Part shown: piece after piece, positions 37,584 through 50,040 of the stretch
How the letters are laid out: each line of letters opens with the position of its first letter
How positions within the stretch are numbered: the first letter of the stretch is position 1
DNA from: Drosophila persimilis
Lineage: Eukaryota > Arthropoda > Insecta > Diptera > Drosophilidae
Direction of reading: 5' to 3'
Length of the DNA stretch: 64,000 nucleotides
NCBI RefSeq assembly: GCF_003286085.1
Contig: NW_020825343.1
Coordinates: 558,001-622,000, forward strand
The notes under the pieces: model-generated
What the model saw: only the letters and a program-made list of their open reading frames with translations
Told to the model about the DNA's origin: nothing
Databases searched by the model: none
Program-made: the position numbers and the translations under genes

Positions 37584-38546
37584 GGGAGAGCGCGACAGAG
37601 TGGGAGAAAGAGAGATATTAATCTCACACTAAAAGTCACAAATGCTGCAACCGAATATTGTTTCACCAACATTTTTCACACTCGAACACGCCAAAGCCAA
37701 AAAAAGTTATGCTCTACAAAATACAAACAAAAATCCGATTATGAAATCTTAAATATATACATTTTTTAGAGGAACATAAATGCATTTAATTTCTGTTTAT
37801 TAATACGCTTGGCCAGCGGAAAAAGTATCTCTGTTTTTTCGGGGTGAAAAATAGAAGTAGATAACATTTTGTGGGAGCACATGAATGCGAGTATGCTAAT
37901 GAGGGTAAACCAACGAGCCATGTTCCCAAAGGATGACAGAAGTATAAACCGAAAACCGGTGGAAAATATATTGAAAAGCTCTGTGTAGCAAAGTATATAA
38001 TCTCTCAATTTCTGGCAACTATAGTATTCCTACTCTGCTTCTAAACAATTTTTGTTCAATAAAAAATACAGCAAACCCACAAAATGCAGAAGCTTCTGCT
38101 TCATCCAAGAAATAGTTGTAGAATTTCATGAGAAATCATTTCCTGGAATGGTCCTGCCATAATATCGTTGCACTCCGCTCCTCGTGTATGCTAATGCATT
38201 TGTCAATAATTAAGTAAAGTTGCATGCAGTGTAAACATTCCTCACTAATTGTTGCTTCAGCGCGTGGAATTCTGTTTCGCCTGTTTTTATTATTTTAGCA
38301 CAATATTTTTGTTGCCAAGTGGAACATTTTCTCGTACTTTTTCCCCCCGTTTACGCATTTTTCAGGCAGGTTACTGTTGCGTTGCTGTTGTTTTTCCAAC
38401 ATATTTGCGTTTATATAGCGTAGAAAATGTTTATTTATTAAGCACACATATAAATTTGTATTATGAGCGCTGACTAAATCAACAAAGCGTATTTAGTAGC
38501 CCCCAGCTGGAGGGTTGGGTTTCGCCCGAGTGGTTCATACGAGCCC

Positions 38547-38571
38547 TGGGTCCTGGGTCCTGGGTCCTGGG
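38547..38571. repeat. GGTCCTG heptamer array
   Basis: Three tandem GGTCCTG units. Confidence 0.85.
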
Positions 38572-40992
38572 CGGGTGTATCCTGAAGTGGATATTTCCAC
38601 GGACAACTCCGTAATTAGAGTGTCGTGGTCAAAGTTAATTGTTACCACAGCAAATATTTACAGGTGGGATTTTCTAATAGGACTCGAATGATAGATAACT
38701 ATCGCGTATTCAGTCCCTGAAACTTTCTCTTGGGTCTCCTCTCTCTCCAGTGGCATCGATAGCTTTTTATTGGAAAGGCTTTCCAACTTTTTCCATCCAA
38801 TTTGCCTGGACTTCCCTTCTGTGCTCGGCTTGGCCCGGCTCGGCTCCATTTGGCTGGTCTGTCTTCTAATTAAGCCTCAATTGGCTTGGCCCGGGTCTAT
38901 CGCATTACGCAGGCCCTGCGAAACTTTTATCCGATCCGCCGAAGTTGCTGGCATCGGATCGGGTATATGCGGTCACAATCATCGCGTTGACAGTTTCCGT
39001 ACCCGTGATGGGCTTTCCACTTCCTCTAGAGCCCTGGGCAACTCTCTATCCCCTTCTCCACTCGAAATTTTACATATTAAGGCCGCAACGCGTTTGGCAT
39101 TTTAAAAAAACAAAAGAAGAGCTGAAAAAAAGGATTTGCCGGGGCAAAGGTGGACGTGTTGACGACTCCTTTTTTCCAAGTCGTTTGCTCATCAAAGAAC
39201 AGGCGAAGAAGGGGAGGGAGAAGGAAAAGAAATCAGTTGAAAGCTTTGAGCGGCATTAATTGGATTTCAATCTGAATGGAGAGGGAAGGCGGGGTAGGTA
39301 CAGGGGGGTGTTAATACTGAGTTAGGGTTGTCGCGCGTAATGAGAGAAGGACATTTTTCCCGGCGACGTGGAAAATGTTTCAGTTTTCTTGTTGAAAAAA
39401 CCTTTTTGCCTGGGTTGGCCCTTCGGCTAGTATTTGACACACAAGCCGCCATTTTGCTTGTGGAAGGGAGAATACTTGGAATACCCTGGCCATCCTGACA
39501 ATCGGGAATGTCTGGTTCTACAAAAAAGGACAATTTCCGTATGATTTGGCTTGTTTTGATGGCTTAAAGGGTATTCATTTAAGTCGACTACCACCTCACG
39601 TAATTTCTCATTTGATGAGCCCCACATTTGTTGGTCTTTGCATTTGACAGTTTCGCTTCGCTTTTGCATTAATTTCGCTAATTTTGACAGGTTCCTGGGG
39701 TTGAGGGGGCTGCCACGTTCCACGTTCCACGCTCCTGGTTTGGGGTTCGGGCTGGTTTCCTTCCAGTTTCTTTCTTCGATTTGGCCTGGCACGGATTTCC
39801 TAGTAATTTATTTTTAATTTCAGCTCTAGACCTTTAGCCCGGCCAGAGACTGCCGCTGAGAGCTGCGTAATTATGCGTCTAATGAGACAACAAAGCAAGG
39901 TCAGGACTATCTGAAGGGGTGGATGGATGGATGGGGAAAGGGTTGCTCAGATTAGAAAAGAAACGAAGGAAAAGTCTCTCCAATTTGCATAATTGCACCG
40001 ATTTTTCTTTCTCTTCGGCTCCGGCGCTTTTTCAGCGCCCTTTTAATTGACAAAATTGTTGATTAATTGCTTTCGACCGCAGTGCCAGGCTCAATTAGGC
40101 GAGAACTTGCTTCGGACGGACATGTGGATGATCGAAGCCAACTTCTGCCTTGTATTTTAATTGTCTCCGACATTTATGGCCGACAGCACTCTGACCCCCA
40201 TATCCCCCCTCCATCTATACCAACCCCCCGCTCGGTGTCTCATTTTGACCAATTTGCTTAATGGCCATAATATTTGTTTAGTCAAAGCAAACACAACAAC
40301 AACGCTGGATAATGACGGGGTCCATAAAAAAAACCGAGGCCCATAAAAATAATGCATAAATAAAAGCAAATAAATGACAGCATGTAAAAAAGAAGCAAGG
40401 AACGGCTAGCCTCATAGTCGTAGCCTTTGATACCCTTCAAGATGGTTCCTTCTAAATTCAGCTTTATAATCTAATCGAATCTAATTCATTTCTTGCATTA
40501 TCAGTAGAAATAGAAACATATGCCGTAACCGATATCCTTATAAATATAATTTTTCCTTAGTCGTGTGGGCGTTTCAAACATCTGAGCAAATTCATATCAG
40601 CCCCTGAAAGAGCACACAAAATAGGGTAGGAAAGGGGAGGGTGAGTGGAAGACCTGGTCTATATGGGGCTGCTGGCCTCATAAACAGAACAAATGTTTTC
40701 TTGGCCTGGTTCCGAGGCGTGGGTTGTAGTCGAGTAGTTAGTACAGTGAATGTCAAATTTGTGTGGCTTATTAATTGTTTTTGTCGTTTCCTATACTGTC
40801 ATCTGTGTTAGCCTAATTAAGACTAAAATTTTTTTTTTATTTTTCCAGTTTTCTTTTTATTTGCCCAAGCTAACGAGTCTGAAGCCGTTGTGGCAAATTA
40901 ACGCCGTGACAAACAATCATAAAAGGCAGCCGATAGTAAGAGCAAGTGCAGCTCCAAACCTATCACCTAACCAGGGATATGGCATCCTCTCA

Positions 40993-41013
40993 GGTTGCAG
41001 TGCAACCACTGCA
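40993..41013. repeat. Two overlapping alternative hairpins
   Basis: GGTTGCA-G-TGCAACC (40993-41007) and TGCAGTG-CAAC-CACTGCA (40996-41013) are both perfect and share bases, so only one can form at a time in single-stranded DNA or RNA. Confidence 0.7.
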
Positions 41014-41802
41014 CCAGCACACAAATTGGCATTAGACTACCCATTAAAAAATTGTGTACGAAAACACGAATCGCTGCACAGATCGCGTTCGCCATTCTAA
41101 TGACTTCCACTGGCCAGTTTGTAATTACGCATTATTCAAATTACAAATTTGCAGCAACAACCAGGACAGCCAGGACCTGGCCACAGAACAGGAGCAATCG
41201 GAGTCGCAACAGCAGCAGAAACAGAAGCGGGAACGGTAGCGGGAGGCATCTGGAAATTTAAACTCTAAACAGGCGCAAAAACAGACGGCGGACCACAAAA
41301 ATCGGGTCAACTCGAATGACAAATGTGTCGGGTAGTCGGGCGGCAGGCGAGAGGCAGGGGAGAGGTCTACCCCTATTATGGAAGGTGAGGGTCAGTGCAT
41401 AACATCCCGGTACCCGTACCCCTTCAGGAATATGTTTAAATGTTGCCTTGTCCGGCAGGGTGCTCTCTGTTTTTCGGTTTGACTTTCAAAATGTCAAATA
41501 CATTAAACGTGCATTTGCGTTGGGGTTAGTTGCGATTTGGTGGCATAGCCAGCCACAAAGCAGGAGCGCAGCAGTGCTGGAGTGTGGGAGTGCTGGAGAG
41601 TGGGATAGAGTGGTGTGGCAAGCAGATCGAAAGAGTCGTTTAGAGCCCCTGACAGTTGAAATTTACCTTTTGGCCATAATGACATCACGTACACAAAAGG
41701 TGTGTGTCCTTCTGAGCCCACCTTTCTCCCTCTCTCCCACTCTCTCCCTCTCTCTCTCCAGCTCCCCTCGAACTCGTGTTTCGCTTGTCCATATGCTATT
41801 TG

Positions 41803-42008
41803 TTGCATACTTTTGGCCACTCTCTGCAGTGGAGAGGGGCAGCAGAGCGGAGCCGGAGCCGGAGGTACATATGTGTACGCTTTTGTGGCTTACAGGCTGA
41901 AAGCCGAGCGCCGTTGCTAATGCGAATCCGAAAATGGAGCCAATGAACAATCACATAAAACAAATTACACGAAAAGTTGCAGGTTCCAAAGCCCGCAAAA
42001 GTATGCTA
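41803..42008. promoter_or_regulatory. Pair of convergent Su(Hw)-like sites
   Basis: TTGCATACTTTT at 41803-41814 on plus and TAGCATACTTTT on minus (core 41999-42006) are both full matches to YWGCMTACTTHY. They lie about 190 bp apart in opposite orientation. Confidence 0.4.
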
Positions 42009-42436
42009 CAAAATGCAAGTGCCCAGAGCTGCATTACTGGGTACTGGCCGAGGGCTACAACGGCTGTGGAATACTCTCGTTAAGGAAGCGTAGAGGTCTA
42101 TTTAAATGGAGCATCGACCAAGTAGAGTAGAGCCGTAACAAATGTGTGTGAGCCCTTTACAATAAGTTTGTATAGGATTCCAGGAAGAGTTTCTTTCTTT
42201 CTGTTTACAGAGTGAACTAGTACGAATTTTCTCCTCCATTTGAACTTTCTTCCATTTTAATAGTTTTTGGACTGCTCCCCGACTTATAAGTGGAAATTGG
42301 AATATCCTCATCATAATCATTTCAGTAACCAAATGAATTATAGACCAATATTAAGGGTCTCCTTCTTTCATTAAAATGCCATCTGAACTCCTTTTTTCAG
42401 AAACTCCTTACTACCCTTTACTTTTTCTCCCTTTAG

Positions 42437-42475
42437 TGTTGGCATAATGCAAGTGAATTTCCGAGCAATGACCAG
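42437..42475 (+). other. Candidate 39-nt microexon
   Basis: A long pyrimidine tract ending in CCCTTTAG (AG at 42435-42436) is followed 39 nt later by CCAG and the donor GTAAGTC (from 42476). Both splice signals are strong. The 39 nt are open in two frames: one gives 13 residues, CWHNASEFPSNDQ, and the other gives VGIMQVNFRAMT plus a partial codon. The length is divisible by three, as expected of a cassette microexon. The strand is opposite to the ratchet points, so this would belong to another transcript or be a chance match. I do not recognise either peptide. Confidence 0.3.
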
Positions 42476-43625
42476 GTAAGTCTTTTGCTAAGCGTTTTGA
42501 ATGCGACACAGGGACAAAGAGAGATAATAGAGAATAGGGAAGCGACTGCAGCAAATCTTCACAATCAACGCTCCTCATGGCGGCTGCTTTGGTTCCCTGG
42601 TTTTTGGTATGGGGCGTGGGGGCGTGGCGCGGAGCCCAGTTACCAAACTGACTGTGAGATAATCAAATGAAAAAACGTAAATGTCTCGTTAAATTGCACA
42701 GAAATTAGATTTTTTTGTGCTGGCTGGCTCGCTTTTTCGTACTGGCTTTTCCCGGACTCTTTCTCTCTCTGTCGCTTTTCTGTTTCCCCATGAAAATCAG
42801 AGCATGACCACTGTCTATATGTATGTGTGGGTGAATGTGTGCCTTGCTGTGGAGCGGGTTTTGTGTGGGGCCTGTGTGAAAAATCAAATTAAGTATACGT
42901 AAAACGCGAACAGCTACAGGACATCCCCAGGTCCAGAGCCAGGACATCGCCATCTCCATCTACTGGCTTCGCAGCAGCCGCTGCTGCTGCTGCTGCGCTG
43001 ATGCTGAAAATCAAGGCGAGTTGTCGATTGGTAAAAGCTTTTAAGGTGCCCCGATAAAGCTGGTAGGGTGGGGGGGGAGGGTGGTTGGGGGCTGTAGCTG
43101 TAGCTGCAGCTGGAGGCACCCCACGCTAAAAGCCAACTACTGTGCTACCTTTAATTGGATTAGAGGTGTATGGGTGTGCGTGTGCGAGAGCGTGGGAGTG
43201 CTGATGGTGCCGGTGATGTCCACATAGACGAGGGTTGGCCAAACACCAAAAGTTGTGAAAAGCATAAGTTTGCATTTTTATGAAGTTGGCTAACCATATG
43301 GCACATGCAGCAGGACCAGGAGCAGGAGAAGGAGCAGGATTTGGCTAAATGAATGGCATTTTGGGGATGGAGTGGTGAGTCGTCTGACTCAGGTGTTGAA
43401 GGGTGTAGTTGAAGGTCGAGGTGTGAAACTGCACTGATGTTGGGCTTAAGAGATTGCAGGAGAGCAATCTTCTCCCTGAGGGAAGATTCGTACCACATTT
43501 TCTCGTAAATAGTTGAGGGCTCATTTTGTAGTCCATTTATCGTATCGCTAACTCGATTAACGTGCCGCCCCTTCCACGGATCGTTTACTGAGGCCTTTTG
43601 CTGAAATATTCATAAATATGTTTAC

Positions 43626-43662
43626 AGCAGCAGAACGCAGCAGAACACAGCAGAACGCAGAA
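43626..43662. repeat. GCAGAACGCA decamer array
   Basis: Three to four imperfect units of CAGCAGAACG/CAGCAGAACA. Confidence 0.75.
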
Positions 43663-43983
43663 CATTTCGGCTACAAAGCGAATTGGTTATTAACGTCCAA
43701 CGGGGGGTACACGGAAACCCCCTTCCTCTCTCTCTCTTTCTCTCTCTCTGATAGCATTGGGCTGTGCATTTTAATTTAATTAAAAGTTATGGCAAATGTA
43801 GCGTTAAGGGAACGGGTCCGGGAGAGGGGCTGGTAAAGGGGAAGCCAATAATAAACCAAATTATTGCATGTATAAATGAGTTTGCATGTGTTTCTGTGTT
43901 TGTTTGTGCGATGGAAGGGGATCCTGCTGCTGATGCTGCTGTTGATGTTGCCTGCAATTAAACGCAGCTGCCACATAGAGAGA

Positions 43984-44033
43984 AAGAGAGAGCGAAAAGG
44001 TAGACAGAGAGAGAGAGATAGAGAGAGAGAGAG
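43984..44033. repeat. GA-rich tract
   Basis: GA run with several interruptions, about 200 bp from the Su(Hw)-like pair. Confidence 0.8.
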
Positions 44034-44162
44034 AAGGGCAGAAAGAGGGAGAGCGTCAGTTCAGAGTGCGCTTCATTCCGTTTATGGGCCGTGTTCCTGT
44101 GGCTTTTGAGCTTTTTGTGCGCCAAAACATTTGCCCTGCCATAATTGAGTTAGGCATTCACT

Positions 44163-44164
<2 letters not shown>

Positions 44165-44204
<40 letters not shown>
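44165..44204. repeat. CA microsatellite, 40 bp
   Basis: Twenty CA units without interruption, among the longest pure CA runs in the window. Confidence 0.95.
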
Positions 44205-44206
<2 letters not shown>

Positions 44207-44241
44207 GCTCACTTGAATACTTCCACAGTAGAACTTTACTT

Positions 44242-44458
44242 TAGCATACTTTTGTGCGGCAGAAGTTGAACCTTTTGTTTATGGCCTGTCATGACATTTA
44301 ATCTAATGTCAAATTCTGTGCATAATTTGCCATTGTTTGCGCCGGGCCACAGCCAATAATTGGCTTTTGTTGCATGCCGCCTCCTCGACTGTGGCAGCTG
44401 CCAAGATGTTGTCTTTTCTTGGCTAATTGCATTAGTTTGATGCGCCCTGCATACTTTC
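44242..44458 (+). promoter_or_regulatory. Pair of tandem Su(Hw)-like sites
   Basis: TAGCATACTTTT (core at 44244) and CTGCATACTTTC (core at 44449) both match the full consensus, in the same orientation, 205 bp apart. They lie 2.3 kb from the 41.8-kb pair. A near miss, GCATACTC, follows at 44580. Confidence 0.4.
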
Positions 44459-46947
44459 GGGCTTTCGGGCCAATTAGCTGCAGTCCGGGCCTTCATTCCT
44501 ACGTGCTACAGGGCTTGTACAGCCACGGCACTGGTACGTACTTCTTCCCGATGCAATTAGGCGGCATCAATGATTTATTGCATACTCTTAGGCATACACT
44601 GTCACACCTGCACTCTGTAAGAGGCTTTCAAACGTTTAAAAGTTTATTAATAAGCGTCTTGCTCTGAGCATGAGCCTAAGCCTGCCTGAATCCTTTGCTG
44701 AATTTTGATTAATTTTCGGCTGAAATAGAGAGACAGAGAGAGAGAGAGAGATATCGAAACAATGGGGATTATCGAAGCAGCTTAGGATATTTATTGAATT
44801 CCTTTATGCAACACTGTACATTCGGATGCTTTGGGCGGCTTCCTGGCCATGTGTTAATTACCCGATAATGGAGGAAAAACCATAGAAGATTTCCATTCGT
44901 TGGCAGGCTATTCATTAGCCTATCAGCCCCAATCCCCAATCCTCATAGACTCCGGTTCCGGCCTTAATTAGATTATTATTATTGAAAGTGCCGACACGAA
45001 AGTAGCAAACAAAGCACAGACGCATACATATTCGCACATACACACACACAGAATCCTGTTCTGGGGGCCGGAGATGAGAAAACCAAAAGCTAAACCAGCT
45101 TCTGGCAGTGGAGTTGATCTTGTGGTCTGGCCAGAGACCAGAGAATAGGAAGCAACCACAACGAAATGTGTCTGGACCAAACACCACACCATCCAGAGAA
45201 TCCTGCACCGCTCCAGCTCCCGTCAAAAATGTCTCAGACCACAGCATGTCCTCCAGCGCTGCACTGGGAACGCTGCACTTCCTTCAACCACCGAACTCGT
45301 AACGTAACAGAACCCAGCCCAAACGAACAGAGCTCGGGCGAGCTGTCTGCATAAGTTGGAGATAAACGTAAACCGCATGCACGGCACAATAAACAGACAT
45401 CCGTGTGCATTTCCCTGACTATTTGTCAAAAACATTGCAATAACAACAAGGACACGGCTCAGGGACAGATACAGGGACAGACCACCGAACACCAACGAGC
45501 AGATAAACCCTTGAATGCAGTCCTAGGGACGCCCCAGCTCGAATGACGGGGGGCAGTGAAGGTGTTTGCATTGGCAATGCCAGTGATAATAAACCTACAA
45601 CAGCCAGGATAACACTAGCAGCACCAGCAGCAGCACCAGCAGCGATGGCAACCTGCGCGAAATGAGAAATGCAGCATAATATTAACCACAAACTGAGATT
45701 GTAAGCAGAGGGAGAGCAAGTGGACAGTACATACCAACAGGCATCCAATCTGCACTTACAACACTGGGAGAATTACTCCCCAACTGAAGGATAAACGCAT
45801 CATCCTGCTTAGTAACCATATAACCACAATAAAATAGAACTCTAGTACCAAGAAGAGGACTATAACTCTTCTCCTGGAAATCGAGAATACTTTCATGACA
45901 CCCATTATATTATATTACTTACATACTGGAGATATTAGTATATATCCTCGACTAATCTTCTAATAATTACCTTAAAATTATTGGCTTTTACAGTCGAAAT
46001 TCTTGCAGTGTTTGGTCCTGTACCTGGCATGGCCTTCACACCGGCCACAGGGCAACTTTTGCATGCGGGTTTTTCTGATGAAGCCCATTCCTATGCCCAT
46101 TGCCAGAATGGAGGAAATGAGCTGCTGCTGCTGCAGCTGCATCTCCGCTGCCCCGTTCTCTCCTCGTGGAAACCTTCGCCTGGTAATAACAAACCAAACA
46201 CTGCATAAATTCAGGCATCGAGTCCCAGGCACCCTCTCTCCTTTCCTATATTGGTGGGCTCTTCGTTTTTGCTTTGGTATTTGGTCAAGACTGTCTGTTT
46301 GCATGTGGATTTGGCTTGTTTCGCCAACTGCCCACAGGCCCTGCAGTAGCAGCCGGAGAGAGCCGGAGCCGGAGCCAGAGCCACAGCCGATGCTGGTGGT
46401 GGGGTTGGAGCCTGAGCCTCAGATTGAGCGCGCCTATTGTTAGGCTACGGCTTTTGTTTTGTTAATTTGCTCGGTGCTGGGCAACTTTCATGGAATGCTC
46501 TTTGCTTAGGCTTGACTTGGTTTATTTGACTGGTAGACCGGAAGGGGTTTATGGATGGACTCTGCAGATAACAAAGCTACTTTGAAGCTATCGAAAAATG
46601 GACATGGGAATGCTGGGAGTGCTGGGAGGAAAAGACTGCGACTGCAGCTTAAATAGCTGCCTGATGCAGTCCAAGTAACACAATCTCCCAATCCTACCCC
46701 CAGCAATGCTCTGCTCTAATCTAAGCTGTGCCGTGGGCCTTTCGCAGAGCGAATGTTGATTGAGGACTGTTCCAGGACTGCAGGGCGCACTCGCATTTAA
46801 ACCAATTTTAATTACATGCATGGTGATTTCCCGACAAAGGGTGGGTGCGGGGGTATAGGTTAGTCCGCTGCTGAAAGTGGGTGGCGGCTTATCGGCACTA
46901 CAACAATTAATGCTCTGCTAATTGAATATGAAAAGAGCAGAGCGGAG

Positions 46948-46980
46948 CTCTCTCTCTCTCTCCCTCTCTCTCTCTCCCTC

Positions 46981-47032
<52 letters not shown>
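46948..47032. repeat. 85-bp CT tract
   Basis: CT run interrupted only by three CCC steps, and the longest dinucleotide tract in the window. On the minus strand it is GAGAG throughout, so it offers many GAGA-factor sites and could form triplex DNA. Confidence 0.95.
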
Positions 47033-47034
<2 letters not shown>

Positions 47035-48039
47035 CTCTCATCCTCATCCCCTCTCATGGCTGACTCCCTCCAGTGGGTCTCTAAGCCTCTTGAAGCCGCA
47101 AAGACGACAAGAATGAGGCGCAAAGAATGGGGGATAGGAGCAAGGAACCATAACGAGAGTAAGGACTCCGTTGTCACTAATGGAAAAAGCATCAATGGCT
47201 TATGGATTCGAACTCGAAGCAGCAACGAGCAGCATTGGCGAAAAATTTATGAATTTCATTCTCTTTTTTTCTTTCCGGTTTCTGGTTTTTGCATCTACTG
47301 CTGCTAGAGGCCACCTGTCGTTGGCGCATTTGCAGATACTCTCAAATCCGGATACCGATTGAGATCCCTACCCCTACCACTACCACTACTACTCCTCATC
47401 CTCCTGTCCCGCCAGAACAAACAAATGGCTAAGATTACACGAAAAGAGTTAGCATAGCCTATGAGGGGCCCCCAGACAGCATTGAAGCGATGGCGAAGTG
47501 CGTTTTAAACTGACGCCTGTGACGCAAACAATAACTTTATAAAACCGTAAGGCCGAACGGAACGGAGCGCCCGTTCAGCCCGAAACCAAGCCCACTCTCC
47601 CTCTGCCACCCACCCGCACCCACAGCAACACCCACTACCCACCATCCTCTCTGTGGGGTGCTGTATACACAAATAAACATTCAAGTGGAATTATTGCAAC
47701 GAAATTCAAAGGATTACGGCAAAAGCACGTTCACAGGATTCAGCAGCAACTACGGACTCCAGTGCAAGGCACGGCCCACGGATCGGCAACGGACGACGGA
47801 CGATGGACTGCGGACTGCTACCATACTCCGGACTCCGGACAGACTCTCCGGGTTGCCAATGACAACAATGCGGCCCGCATGGCAGCAGCGGCATCGGCAT
47901 CGGCAGCGGCAGAAACAGCACCAGCGGCATGATGAAGCATTGCTGTGGGAGGAACAGCAACTGTGGGAGAGTAAGGGGGGTTCAGCAAGTTCAATGAAGG
48001 AAAATTATGAAGCCTTATTTATTGTTTATGCGTGCGCAT

Positions 48040-48625
48040 AGCTCTTGCAGAGCTGCAGAGAAAGGCCATGTAATTTTGGCTCATACTCTTTCCGGACAGG
48101 CAATATAGTATACGGATCCAATTGCTGATCATATTTGAGCGAACAAAAATGCGGAAAATACAAGAAAGAGCGCCATGATACATACGTTTTCCCGTATGGA
48201 ATTATATGTATATTTATTTTTAAATTGTTGTATCAGCATGTGAATAAAAAAAGGAATAGTCCAAATGAAAGATTAAGCTGTTGTTAAATTTCGTGGAAGA
48301 ATAATAATTTTTAGATTCTCGATTCAACGGAGTTCTGAAAACATATTTCCGCAATTAATGAAAGGAAACAAATACTTGACTTGATAATCTAAGTGGGGAA
48401 TTATCGAAAGTCTCTTAAGTTAAATGAGATATTTTATTTATGCCAAAGAAGGAATTGTTTGGGAAAGGTTATAATTTTATGAACGGGTTTCGCTGGAAAT
48501 AATCTTTATAAGATCTTCGGATGGAAAGTTATTGCGATTAAAATTAAATTATATTTTAAATCATTTTTATTGGTGCAAGGGTATATCTTACATCTGGTTA
48601 ATATTTATACTTTATAGCATACATG
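48040..48625. other. Quiet AT-rich block
   Basis: AT-rich unique sequence with no array, no coding frame and no convincing splice signal. Confidence 0.4.
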
Positions 48626-48631
48626 TCTCCG

Positions 48632-48633
<2 letters not shown>

Positions 48634-48663
<30 letters not shown>
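48634..48663. repeat. CA microsatellite
   Basis: Fifteen CA units. Confidence 0.9.
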
Positions 48664-48665
<2 letters not shown>

Positions 48666-49378
48666 ACGGAGAAAAAGCAAAAGAAGGAGAAGAAATGAGT
48701 AAAAGGATACGTAACGGAATGGAGTGGAATGGAACGCAGAATTTGCCCCGTCTCGGCCTCGGTACCAGGTTCACCGAGCATGTGAAAAATTTGCACAAAT
48801 AAATATGAATTGCACTTTAATGCATATTAAGGATGCGAAGGATGCCAGGACGTGGATAATCGATGGAGGAACTGAGGCATGTTGAAGAGGAGGAGGGGGA
48901 GGAGAGTGCCGTTCCAGAGGAGTTTATTATTAAATAAAGTGCCCACTGTGCGCCGTGTTTGTTCACATTCAATATTTATTGTTGTGTATAATTGAGTGAA
49001 AAGCTATATGTTTGTGTGATTACAAGTGGATGGAGTCCGCTCCCCTTCCCCTCCGTTACAGAGTGCGGACACCAATTGTGGTATGGGCATGCGAAATATT
49101 CAATATTATGGATACGCAAATAAAAATGATATTCGATTGTTGAAAATATTTATTAAATATTTCAAGCAAGGGAAGCTCGTGGAAAACCACAGGCTTTTCT
49201 TTGCACTCCGCTGCTCCCTCAACCACTATCTGGTCGAGCCACCAATCTGATTCGCATGTAAACATTCGTAATTGAAGCTGGAGAGGACCATCAGACAATC
49301 AGACAGACCGACAGAAAAACGGAAAACTTTCCGGAGAATTGGGAAAAGTGTTTAAGGAAATCATTTCGCTGAATGCCG

Positions 49379-49440
49379 ATTGAATTGCCAGACTTACCTG
49401 CAAGGAAAAGGTGGAGGAAATGGTAAAACAATTAGCCATA
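49379..49440 (-). promoter_or_regulatory. Candidate recursive-splicing ratchet point
   Basis: On the minus strand a CTAAT branch-type motif (plus 49431-49435) is followed by a long pyrimidine tract, then GCAG, and immediately by GTAAGTC. The junction lies between plus positions 49397 and 49398. A complete acceptor fused to a complete donor is the known signature of a zero-length exon used to remove long Drosophila introns in steps. The branch A sits about 34 nt from the AG, a normal distance. A further minus donor, GTAAGTGC, starts at 49486, so an alternative reading is an 89-nt conventional intron (49398-49486) whose downstream exon begins GTAAGT. If it is a ratchet, a minus-strand gene must start to the right of 49.5 kb. 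The splice motifs are seen directly; use in vivo is inferred. Confidence 0.5.
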
Positions 49441-49559
49441 TACGGAGCACAAGTCAAAGGAGCTGCTGGGTCGGGGACGCACTTACATCGATTGGTGGAA
49501 AGTAATTAAGGCTTGAATTGGTTGGACGAACGGATAAGGACGGAGAAATGGCAGGGAAA

Positions 49560-50040
49560 CGTTCAAGGAAACTCAAAGGATCTCCTCTGACAGAAACAGG
49601 AAATCAGGTTACTCAAATGAGGAAAGGGATCTGGATATATATAGTACACAGAGTTATAAGCCTCTTTTGCATTTAGAAGAGAATTCAGACTCTTTGATTA
49701 TTGAGTGGCTCCATAAAGAAGGGAATTTTCAACCCTGATGTTGCATTCTGTCTTCCGGCAGAATACAACTACTATAGTACTCGGTTTAACTGCCTTTTCA
49801 ATGAAGCCAATTTATTGAGCCTAAGGTGGAACCTTCTATTCCATCTAGAAGATAATTGAAACGGCGTTAGATGTGTCCAATAAGAAAGGAAATCTGTACA
49901 CCCTGAATATATTGTATAAGTAATTATTGTTTAGACTGATTTTGTTTTCCTTCATAACGAAGTCCCTTTCCTTCTATGAATTGCATAAGCCTGTCGCAAA
50001 GTATGAATAGATATCCGAGGCACGACTCTAGTTCATGCCT
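49560..50040. other. Quiet block upstream of the 49.4-kb ratchet
   Basis: Unique sequence. A small inverted repeat, ATTCTG...CAGAAT, lies near 49745-49764. Nothing else stands out. Confidence 0.4.

Larger units (their letters stand above)
22140..42436. other. Non-coding, repeat-rich region
   Basis: About 20 kb without a supported gene. If the minus-strand model is right it is intron upstream of the internal promoter. Arrays and insulator-like words inside it are listed separately. Confidence 0.4.

Noticed and set aside
47204..47215. GAGTTCGAATCC on the minus strand, like a tRNA B box
   Set aside because: The flanking bases do not form a T stem, and no A box or cloverleaf is present.
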